This document shows positions 45,586-52,741 of a stretch of DNA of 64,000 bases, one piece after another. Made by a program: the position numbers and the translations under genes. Below the pieces are notes generated by a model. That model searched no databases, was not told where the DNA came from, and saw only the letters and a list, made by a program, of their open reading frames with translations. Location of the stretch: assembly GCA_964577375.1 (NCBI GenBank), contig CAZNYW010000007.1:35344-99343 (forward strand). Reading direction: 5' to 3'. Position 1 is the stretch's first letter, and each line of letters begins with the position of its first letter. The DNA comes from DATKUC01 sp964577375. GTDB lineage: Bacteria; Spirochaetota; Spirochaetia; DSM-27196; DATKUC01.

Positions 45586-45703
45586 ACGGCATGCCAGATT
45601 CCGCGGGCTCGGGAGGATCCACTTCTGATAATATAACAGTCAGCTGAGCCTAAGCGTGTTGAAGTTGATACTCGCAGTCTCTGATTGCTGCCTGGAGACC
45701 AGT

Positions 45704-47734
45704 ATGGTTTCTGATACGTTATCAGGCTTCTTCTTCATGTTCCGCAGGCGGCGGATGCTCGTTCTGATCCTTTTTTCATGCGTGGTGGCCGTTTGCGGAT
45801 GGTCCTGCCTGCGTCTTCACGTCGACAATTCCTTGAACTCCTGGTTCAGCGACGGGAGCAGGGCGCTGCAAGCTTACAGGAGTTACAAGAGGGAGTTCGG
45901 CAATGACGAAGTGCTGGTCGGTGTACTCAGGGAAGAAGAATCCTTCGATCGAGTCCGTCTCATTTCGGCGCTGAAACAGATCCGTCTTGTAGAGGATGTA
46001 TCCTTCGAGACAAGAAACGGTTTCTTGATGGTCGTCCTGAAAATCGCCGCCACGAAACACGAAGACGCATACAGCTCCGGCTATATTTCGAGTGCGAAAA
46101 AGGTATTTGCACAATTGCTTCCGGCCGGAGTCGACGTCCACTATGCCGGAAATGGGTTGCTTTTCGAAGAGCTGAATAGAATCTCTCTCTCGAACGGAAC
46201 CGTACTGGTGGCGGTGAGCTTCGTCGTGGTAGTCATTTTCCTGCTCCTGATCCTGCGGAATAGACTCAGGCTGCTTTTCGCGGTAGCGCTGATCTCGCTC
46301 AACCTCACCGTATGCATGGGACTTTTCGCCTTCTCGGGGAAAGGCATCTCCATGTTGACAATGGTTCTGCCATCGCTCGTCCTGACGTACAGCGTTTGCG
46401 ACATCGTGCATTTCATGAATTATCTTGACAGCTTCTCGACAGAACATGTCGAGTTTCGACAACGTTTTCGTGAAGTTTTTGGTCATATTTCCATACCCTG
46501 CTTTGTTACCAGCGCAACTACGGCCTTCGGATTCCTTTCGTTGACAGTGTCGAACATCCCGGTGGTGCGCGAACTCGGACTATTCGCCGCTATTTCGATT
46601 CTGGCAAGCTATTTCGTCACATTCCTGCTTCTTGCCTTATTTTTTGAATTTCTATCTCCAATGCCGGGACGGGTGCGGATGCTGGAGAAAGTGACCCGTG
46701 TCAACACGAACTCAATACGGAGTCACCGAAAAACCATCCTTCTGATTCCCGTCATTCTTGTTCTCTCCGCAGGCGCAGGAGTATTCAGGCTCCGGATAGA
46801 TACATTTACCCTCGGTTTCCTGCCGGAGCGAAGTGTCGTCTATCGAGATTCCGAGTGGATCGAGAATAACTTCGGCAATTATGTACCGCTGGAGTTTACC
46901 GTGGATTTTGGCTCGTCCGGAATGACGGACGCTGACCTATTGAAGATCGACCAACTGACAAAGGAAGCGAAACGAAGGTATCTCTGCGATCGAACCATTA
47001 CGATCTTCAGCGTTTTCGGGCAGGACAGAATCCCCAGCACCAGGCGTCTTTCCGACCGGCTTCTCAGAGTCATCCCGGCCGAACTACGGCACGCGTGGTT
47101 ATCGGATGACGGGAATAAGATGCGGATCTCATTCATGACAAAGATGATGAGCGCCAAAGGGTTCGAAGAGGCGATACGGGAAATACGTGCCACCACCGAT
47201 CTCCCCTTGAAGCCCGAGGGTTACGTACCGCTGTATGTCTACATGGTGCGCAATATCGCAGTTACTCAGCTCGAGAGCTTTCTATTTGCGTTCGTTTCGG
47301 TTTTCCTGATTATTTTCCTTGTTTCCCGCTCTCTGCGGATTGGTCTGGCGGCCCTTGCCGCCAATCTCGTTCCAATTGCCGTGGTCCTCGGGCTCATGGG
47401 CTGGACCGGTATCAACCTCGACATTGCGACCGCTACCATTGCCGCAGTTGCCTTGGGTATCATTGTGGACGATACTATTCATCTCATTTTTGCCTATCGC
47501 CACTACGCCGAGGATTCCGTTCAAACGGCGCTGGAGAGCGCCGGGCCGGCAATGTTTTCCACCTCTCTCATACTTTGCCTTGGTTTCCTGGTCATGGGAT
47601 TGGCCCAGATAAAGTCGATTTCCTACTTCGGCCTATATACCTTCCTGATGATTTTTTTCGCCTACCTGGCGGATGCCTTCCTGCTTCCCGTGCTCCTGTT
47701 CAAGAAAAGGCGGACGGGAAGGAAGCGTAGATAG
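45704..47734 (+). CDS. RND/MMPL superfamily exporter
   Basis: The start at 45704 follows GGAG; a longer frame from 45656 is less likely. The 676-residue protein has the duplicated layout of MMPL/HpnN-like transporters: one membrane segment, a periplasmic loop, five segments, then the same again. The segment-4 motif appears in both halves as SVCDIVHFMNYL and GIIVDDTIHLIFAYRHY, where the Asp pair supports proton coupling. Such proteins move lipids or hydrophobic compounds (hopanoids, mycolates, pigments) outward. As the last gene of the cluster it is the obvious exporter of the product, which hints that the product is hydrophobic. Confidence 0.85.
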   Translation: MVSDTLSGFFFMFRRRRMLVLILFSCVVAVCGWSCLRLHVDNSLNSWFSDGSRALQAYRSYKREFGNDEVLVGVLREEESFDRVRLISALKQIRLVEDVSFETRNGFLMVVLKIAATKHEDAYSSGYISSAKKVFAQLLPAGVDVHYAGNGLLFEELNRISLSNGTVLVAVSFVVVVIFLLLILRNRLRLLFAVALISLNLTVCMGLFAFSGKGISMLTMVLPSLVLTYSVCDIVHFMNYLDSFSTEHVEFRQRFREVFGHISIPCFVTSATTAFGFLSLTVSNIPVVRELGLFAAISILASYFVTFLLLALFFEFLSPMPGRVRMLEKVTRVNTNSIRSHRKTILLIPVILVLSAGAGVFRLRIDTFTLGFLPERSVVYRDSEWIENNFGNYVPLEFTVDFGSSGMTDADLLKIDQLTKEAKRRYLCDRTITIFSVFGQDRIPSTRRLSDRLLRVIPAELRHAWLSDDGNKMRISFMTKMMSAKGFEEAIREIRATTDLPLKPEGYVPLYVYMVRNIAVTQLESFLFAFVSVFLIIFLVSRSLRIGLAALAANLVPIAVVLGLMGWTGINLDIATATIAAVALGIIVDDTIHLIFAYRHYAEDSVQTALESAGPAMFSTSLILCLGFLVMGLAQIKSISYFGLYTFLMIFFAYLADAFLLPVLLFKKRRTGRKRR

Positions 47735-47965
47735 AAGTGGGGTGTTCGTAATGAAAGCACGCTTTCATGCGAAGGATTCCGAAGCCCCCGGCAAATTCGT
47801 AGCGAACGAAGAATGGAGACTTTGCCGCCTGATATGGGACTTAATTTTCTTCGCCCGGTCGGCTTCTGTCGGTAGTGTCCAGAATCGGGGTTGTTGCCAA
47901 ACTCCTCATAGTTGTCCTTCGAAAATCCCTGTGCTAGGTTAGGTTTTATGACAGGGAGGGGACCC

Positions 47966-48572
47966 ATGCAAGGCAGAAAGCAATTTGATCAGAAGCTTTT
48001 CTATGCAGTGAGCCTGGATGCCCTTGTGCCCGACGATCATCCAGTGCGCCAGCTCTCTGAAGCGATAGATCTTCGTTTCCTTTACGAAGAGACAAAAACG
48101 TTTTATTCCCATGAGGGGCGCCCGTCAGTTGATCCCGTCGTCTTGTTTAAGCTGTATTTGGTTGCCTATTTCTTTGGAATTGCCTCCGAACGTCGTCTGA
48201 TGAAAGAGGTGCAGGTCAACCTTGCCTATCGTTGGTTTGTTGGATATGACCTCGAGGAAGATTTGCCGGATCATAGCGTGCTCACCAAGGCACGGGCTCG
48301 TTTCCCCGAGTCACTGTTTGCCGGAATCTTTGCGCGTGTGCTTGGGCTATGCAGAGCACGCGGATTGATTTCTGGAGATATGCATCTTGTCGATTCGTCT
48401 CTCATTCACGCAGATGCTTCGAACGAGTCGTTTTCCAGATGCTTTCCCTCCGTCGGTGATTTCATCGACGGACTTGATAATGGCACGACAGGAGGAGGGG
48501 ATAGGAAGAGGAGTTACGCATTCGATGGCACCGTTGATCCGAAGAGAATGGGAAGGCGCAGGGAGAAGCCCG
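47966..48572 (+). mobile_element. IS1182-like transposase fragment, 3' part lost
   Basis: The open frame from 47966 (GGGAGGGG upstream) encodes the N-terminal domain and start of the catalytic domain of an IS1182/IS5-group transposase: LDALVPDDHPVRQL, VVLFKLYLVAYFFGIASERRLMKEVQ, LVDSSLIHADASNE and FDGTVDPKRMGRRRE. Near 48572 the sequence changes abruptly to the reverse complement of an integrase gene, and the later Asp and Glu of the DDE triad are missing. The element cannot move by itself. The left terminus may lie near 47872 but no terminal repeat can be paired. Confidence 0.82.
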
Positions 48573-49447
48573 GTATGCCATCCAATCGACTTCTCTATCT
48601 GCACCCGATTGGCCCAGTCTTTCAGGTATTGGTTCGTGTTCGTTTTTGAGCTGGTGAGCAGGGGAAAGACCTTCTCGTCATGGTGGTGCAGTGCGCTGTC
48701 GTTTATGATTTCCCACGCAGAGGCGCCTAAGGGGACGGCGACCACACGCCCTGTCTTTGCCTGCCGCCTGGTGTTCTGGAGCGGATCCCGCGAGATCTCT
48801 CCCCACGTGAGATCCTTGAGGTCCGAAATCCGAAGTCCGGTGAGACAGTCAAATAGGAACGCCTTATGAACCTCGTTGCTGAGCGTTCCTCCGATCGGGG
48901 TATCGGCGAGTTTCTGAATCTCTGTCGGAGTGAGATAGACCTGCACGGTCTCGGGAACGCCGATGCCGTTCACCGTATCAGCCGGATTTCGCGCGACGAT
49001 CCTGTCGCGCACCGCGCGCCAGAGGACCGCTTTGACCGCCGTCCACTAATGCGACATCGTTGCCTTTGACAGCTCGGTCTCTGCAAGGTACTCCTGGTAG
49101 CCGTCAAGGAACCGTTCGGTCACGGCACTGATGTGGATCTCCTTCGCGTATGCGGGCAGGTATTTGAGGCTCTTCGGAAGGTGATTCTTCGGATCCTGTT
49201 TTGCCACAAGCTCCTCGGCGTACGAGACGAGGGTGCGCTTGCCTTCAAGAGGATCGATCAGCCCCCATTCGCCGGATACGATTTGAAGCTCCCGTTTCTG
49301 CCTGATGATCTCTGCGACGCGCATTGTTTCCCTGTTCGTGCGCGCGTCAGCTCCGAGGGTGAGCCCGATCGCTTTCCACTTCCTGCGGCCGCCGTAGTGG
49401 ATATCGAGGTACAACCGCCGGCGTTTTTCCCGATGCGAACGCTCATC
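48573..49447 (-). pseudogene. Tyrosine recombinase/integrase pseudogene
   Basis: Reading from a GGAGG-led ATG at 49447, the gene begins MSVRI and then needs one extra base to continue as REKRRRLYLDIHYGGRRKW (arm-binding domain). It runs through a SAM-like core domain to KATMSH, meets an in-frame TAG at 49046, and continues in the same frame as WTAVKAVLWRAVRDRIVARN. The catalytic domain start is present (LFDCLTGLRISDLKDLTW holds the first catalytic Arg) and ends at IEKSIGWHT, just before the HxxR box, where the transposase fragment begins. Three lesions make it dead. It lies 190 bases from an initiator tRNA gene, the classic place for an island integrase. Confidence 0.88.
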
Positions 49448-49595
49448 TTTGCCTCCGATACGTCAGCGAAAACAGCAGGTTCCGGTTTATCCCCTCCTAT
49501 AGCCGAAAAATTGTCTACAAGAATGGCTCAAATTCTGTCAGATGATGCAAAAGGATGTCAGAAGCGGAATTCGTAAGTTGTTGTAATGGAAGAAT

Positions 49596-49632
49596 AAAAA
49601 GAAGCCGATGGCCTTGAAACCACCGGCTTCTT
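49596..49632 (-). terminator. Intrinsic terminator of the tRNA gene
   Basis: On the minus strand AAGAAGCCG pairs with CGGCTTCTT and is followed by TTTTATT, 5 bases after the tRNA end. Confidence 0.82.
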
Positions 49633-49636
49633 GCTT

Positions 49637-49709
49637 TAGCAGGGGCAGGACTCGAACCTGCGACCTCCGGGTTATGAGCCCGACGAGCTGCCAACTGCTC
49701 TACCCTGCG
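49637..49709 (-). tRNA. Initiator tRNA-fMet (CAT)
   Basis: The 73-base gene folds as a complete cloverleaf with anticodon CAT. Initiator marks are present: three consecutive G-C pairs next to the anticodon loop (GGG and CCC), an unpaired 1-72 position (C and U), and A11-U24 in the D stem. T-arm loop is TTCGAGT. CCA is not encoded. A strong terminator follows. C-U at 1-72 instead of the usual C-A is unusual. Confidence 0.93.
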
Positions 49710-49770
49710 TCGTGTGAGGATAAACTAACTGTTCCTGGGAAAAACGTCAAGGGGAGGGCAGGGGCCGCGG

Positions 49771-50439
49771 CTACAGCCGCTCGGCCTCCACGTCATCCTG
49801 AATTGATTTCCGGTAGAGCTTGAGAAGCGTGTATCCGGACACTAAGAGCAGCGGGATGACGAGCGGACTGAACCATCCTCCGGCGAAGAGCAGAAAGTTG
49901 TAGGTACCGTGAATTCCGACCGCTGCGAGGAGGCCGATGGCCAGCCGGCTGCGGTCACCGAATTTGCTGACGCCGATGAAGTATCCCATCGTGCCCGAGG
50001 CAATGGCGTGCAGAGGCACCGCGGTGAGGCCGCGCATGATCAGGTCCTGGATCGGTCCGAAGCTGTAGAGGATGTTTTCGAAGAAGGCGAGGCCCATGCT
50101 CGCGGTGACCGCGTAGATAATCCCGTCGCTCTCCTCGTCGAAATAGGGTTGGCGGAAAATGAAGAGCATCACCACCAGAAGCTTTGTGCCCTCTTCGACG
50201 AATCCCGATACGACGTACGCTTCAAACAGCTTCTGCGTGATTCCATGCAGGCGAAATGTGGTCAGGTTGAGAAGCAGCTCGATGACCGCGGCGGGGATGA
50301 GCGCGAGGAAACCCAGAACGAACGCCCGCCAGATGTAGACCGGTGACTCCTTCTTGCGGTTATCGCGACGGAGAAAGTAGAAGAGTATGAGCACGGTCGG
50401 AATTCCCGCCAGAAAGACATTCAGCAGGATGGGTGCCAT
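49771..50439 (-). CDS. PrsW family intramembrane metalloprotease
   Basis: The 222-residue protein has about seven membrane segments and the family's metal motifs: GFVEEGTKLL with the paired Glu, FFENILY, PLHAIASGTMG and GIHGTYNF. PrsW-type proteases cleave membrane-bound anti-sigma factors in site-1 fashion. The ATG follows GGGTGAG and is one base after the hisC stop, so it is coupled to hisC. No anti-sigma factor gene is nearby. Confidence 0.88.
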   Translation of the reverse strand: MAPILLNVFLAGIPTVLILFYFLRRDNRKKESPVYIWRAFVLGFLALIPAAVIELLLNLTTFRLHGITQKLFEAYVVSGFVEEGTKLLVVMLFIFRQPYFDEESDGIIYAVTASMGLAFFENILYSFGPIQDLIMRGLTAVPLHAIASGTMGYFIGVSKFGDRSRLAIGLLAAVGIHGTYNFLLFAGGWFSPLVIPLLLVSGYTLLKLYRKSIQDDVEAERL

Positions 50440-50440
50440 C

Positions 50441-51514
50441 TCACCCGCCGGACCTTAGCTCGTTGAGCGCCGTCTCCAGGCATTCGACGAACAGCCTGTT
50501 CTGCTCCGGCGTTCCGATGGTTACTCGGACCCACGTGGGCATCCCGAAGGAGGCGAGGGGACGGATGGTCACGCCCAGCTCCATTATCCTGCGAAAGAGG
50601 GCGGCGGCCTCGACGCCTGAATCGAAACAGATGAAATTGGCCTGTGTGGGAAAGTAGCGCAGCGCGAGCCGGTCCAGCTCACCGCAGAGGAAATCGCGGC
50701 CCTCGTTGTTGTTCTGGATTGCCGCATCCACGAATTCGCCGTCGTCGAGCGCCGCTGCGGCTGCAGCCTGGGCGAGGAGCCCGACATTGAAGGGCTGTTT
50801 CACGCGTCCGATGTCGGTTATGACCGGCTCTCTGCCGATCGCATACCCCACTCTCATTCCGGCAAGTCCATAGATCTTCGAGAAGGTGCGCAGCACGATG
50901 AGGTGTTCGAACTGATCCAGCAGCTCCACTGTCCGCGGAAAGTCGCCGGCGGTGACAAACTCGGCGTAGGCTTCATCCACAACCACCAGAATATGCTCAG
51001 GCACCGCGGCGAGAAAGGTCCGCAGCTCCTCGTGGCCCACATAGGTTCCGGTGGGATTGTTGGGGTTGCAGACAAAGATGAGATCGGTCCGGTCATCGGT
51101 TGCGTCGAGGATGCCGCCGAGATCGAAGCGACCCTCCTTGAGCGGCACCGTTGTGGTGTGGCCCCCGTAGAGCAGGGTTGCGAATGTGTAGGTCGAGAAC
51201 GTGCTCGCCGCGGTCACTGAGGTGCCCCCGTGCTGGAGATAGGTGCCGGCGATCATCACCATGAGCTCGTCGGATCCGTTGCCGATAAGAATCTGGTTTT
51301 CCGACACTGAATAGGCGTGTGCGATTTTCTCCCGCAGCCGGTGTGCGTGCTGATCCGGGTACAGGTGAACCGCCTGGGCGTCACGCCTGAGCGTTTCCAT
51401 CGCGCGCGGCGAGGGGCCAAACGGATTTTCGTTCGACGCAAGCTTTACTGCGCCGGGCTTCAGCTCGCCCGGTATGTAGGGTTGCATGGAGGCAACCGAG
51501 GGACGCACTTTCAT
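50441..51514 (-). CDS. hisC: Histidinol-phosphate aminotransferase
   Basis: This PLP enzyme converts imidazole acetol phosphate and glutamate to histidinol phosphate in histidine synthesis. The start at 51514 (MKVRPSVASMQPYIPGE) follows GAGGT and fits the family N-terminus; the open frame upstream is non-coding extension. Visible motifs: LASNENPFGPSP, FVCNPNNPTGTYV, VVVDEAYAEF and the PLP-lysine block RTFSKIYGLAGMRVGYA. Length of 357 residues is normal. Close relatives act on aromatic amino acids, and no other his gene is adjacent, so a broader aminotransferase role is possible. Confidence 0.9.
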   Translation of the reverse strand: MKVRPSVASMQPYIPGELKPGAVKLASNENPFGPSPRAMETLRRDAQAVHLYPDQHAHRLREKIAHAYSVSENQILIGNGSDELMVMIAGTYLQHGGTSVTAASTFSTYTFATLLYGGHTTTVPLKEGRFDLGGILDATDDRTDLIFVCNPNNPTGTYVGHEELRTFLAAVPEHILVVVDEAYAEFVTAGDFPRTVELLDQFEHLIVLRTFSKIYGLAGMRVGYAIGREPVITDIGRVKQPFNVGLLAQAAAAAALDDGEFVDAAIQNNNEGRDFLCGELDRLALRYFPTQANFICFDSGVEAAALFRRIMELGVTIRPLASFGMPTWVRVTIGTPEQNRLFVECLETALNELRSGG

Positions 51515-51586
51515 TGGGACCTCATTTCGCTTAGAATCAGTGTATTCGCACCGGATTTCACGGTCAAGCTGGAGGGTTGATGGCGA

Positions 51587-52300
51587 ATGTGGATTGAGGT
51601 TATCGGGTACGCGGCATCCGCACTGGTCGCCGCATCTCTGCTTCTCACCTCGTTTGTCTGGCTCAGGATGGTAAATCTGGTCGGCGCGGTCTGTTTCGTG
51701 GTCTACGGCTGGGTAATCGGGGCCGTGCCCATCGTTCTGACGAACGGATTCATAACCCTCGTGAACATCTACTATCTGGGGCGGATGCTGAGCGCGAACC
51801 TCAGCGGGTTTGTCTACCTTCCGGTCGACGAAAACAGGAAGGGTTCCTTCCATGAGTTTGCGACGGAGTATGAAAAGGACATCAGTCGGTTCTATCCCAC
51901 ATTCAGTCTACCTCTGGCCGAGAAGGCTGTTTCGGGTGAAGGTGGTATCTACCTCGCGCTGCGGAACCTCTCAATCGAGGGATTCGCCTGCTTCGTGCCC
52001 TTCGGGAACGTGGTCCGGGGGCAGATACCGGATGCGATCTTCGACTTTGCGCAGCGGGAGCTCTACCCCGACCGGTCGGTGGTCGTATCAGCCGACTACA
52101 TTACTCGACGCTACCGCGGGCTTGGTCTTGTGACGAGACTCTACAATCGGCTCCTGCAGGAGTTGCCTTCGAAGATCAGTTTTCTGATCGTTATCATCGC
52201 CCGGAACAGCCGCTCAACACACCGGTTCCTGCGTCACAACGGTCATATTCTGCAGGGAAACTTCGACGGTTACTCGCTCTACGTGAAGACTCTTCGGTAG
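51587..52300 (+). CDS. YgjV-like membrane domain fused to a GNAT-like domain
   Basis: The first 75 residues form three membrane segments like YgjV inner-membrane proteins (IGYAASALVAASLLLTSFVWL, NGFITLVNIYYLGRML). The remaining 160 residues look like a cytoplasmic N-acyltransferase: SADYITRRYRGLGLVTRLYNRLLQ resembles the acyl-CoA-binding loop of GNATs, and RFLRHNGHI ends the fold. GGAGGG lies 12 bases before the ATG. It is divergent from hisC by 72 bases. Function unknown; membrane-tethered acetyltransferase is the best reading. Confidence 0.72.
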   Translation: MWIEVIGYAASALVAASLLLTSFVWLRMVNLVGAVCFVVYGWVIGAVPIVLTNGFITLVNIYYLGRMLSANLSGFVYLPVDENRKGSFHEFATEYEKDISRFYPTFSLPLAEKAVSGEGGIYLALRNLSIEGFACFVPFGNVVRGQIPDAIFDFAQRELYPDRSVVVSADYITRRYRGLGLVTRLYNRLLQELPSKISFLIVIIARNSRSTHRFLRHNGHILQGNFDGYSLYVKTLR

Positions 52301-52341
52301 CGTTGTGCGCGGCGACGGAGTCGTCGACAGCGTCGTCGTCG

Positions 52342-52581
52342 CTATTCGGATGGTTTCCGGTCAGGCGGATTTTTCTTGAGGTATTCATGGTCCTGAGACA
52401 TATCGACGATGAGATCCTTCACCCTGGTGTTGAGCGAGCGCTCGGTGGTCATCGCGAAAATCAGGTCGCCCGGTTTGTCAAAAAGCGATTTTACCGCCTT
52501 CATGATCATGGAGATTTCGTCGTAACTGAATCCGTTCATAATGATGACTTTGTTGTCGAGTTCCTTCGGTCTTTCGGCCAT
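52342..52581 (-). CDS. DUF3783 domain small protein
   Basis: The 79-residue protein starts at the second of two close ATGs (52581), which has the better distance to GAGAGG. The pattern VIIMNGFSYDEISMIMKAVKSL and IFAMTTERSLNTRVKDLI matches DUF3783, a small alpha/beta domain of unknown role. It is cytoplasmic and soluble. It lies divergent from clpB, 160 bases apart. Confidence 0.75.
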   Translation of the reverse strand: MAERPKELDNKVIIMNGFSYDEISMIMKAVKSLFDKPGDLIFAMTTERSLNTRVKDLIVDMSQDHEYLKKNPPDRKPSE

Positions 52582-52615
52582 TCGCATCCTCTCTCAGATA
52601 CACTATGTAAAAAAT

Positions 52616-52644
52616 TTGAAGGGATCAAGCATTGTGGCTATATT
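52616..52644 (+). promoter_or_regulatory. Probable clpB promoter
   Basis: TTGAAG (52616-52621) and TATATT (52639-52644) are separated by exactly 17 bases, close to the housekeeping consensus. The start point would be near 52651, about 90 bases before clpB. No CIRCE repeat or sigma-32-type CCCCAT box is seen. Confidence 0.65.
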
Positions 52645-52741
52645 ATCACTATCCCGGTACAGAGGGGGAAACCCCTGCGAACTGCTCAGGACCTGCGCCG
52701 CACCGCCATGTGTGCGAGGATGCGGCAATACGAGGTAGAAG

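Noticed and set aside
47872..47965. Left terminal repeat of the IS1182-like element
   Set aside because: The right end is lost, so no inverted repeat partner exists to confirm the boundary.
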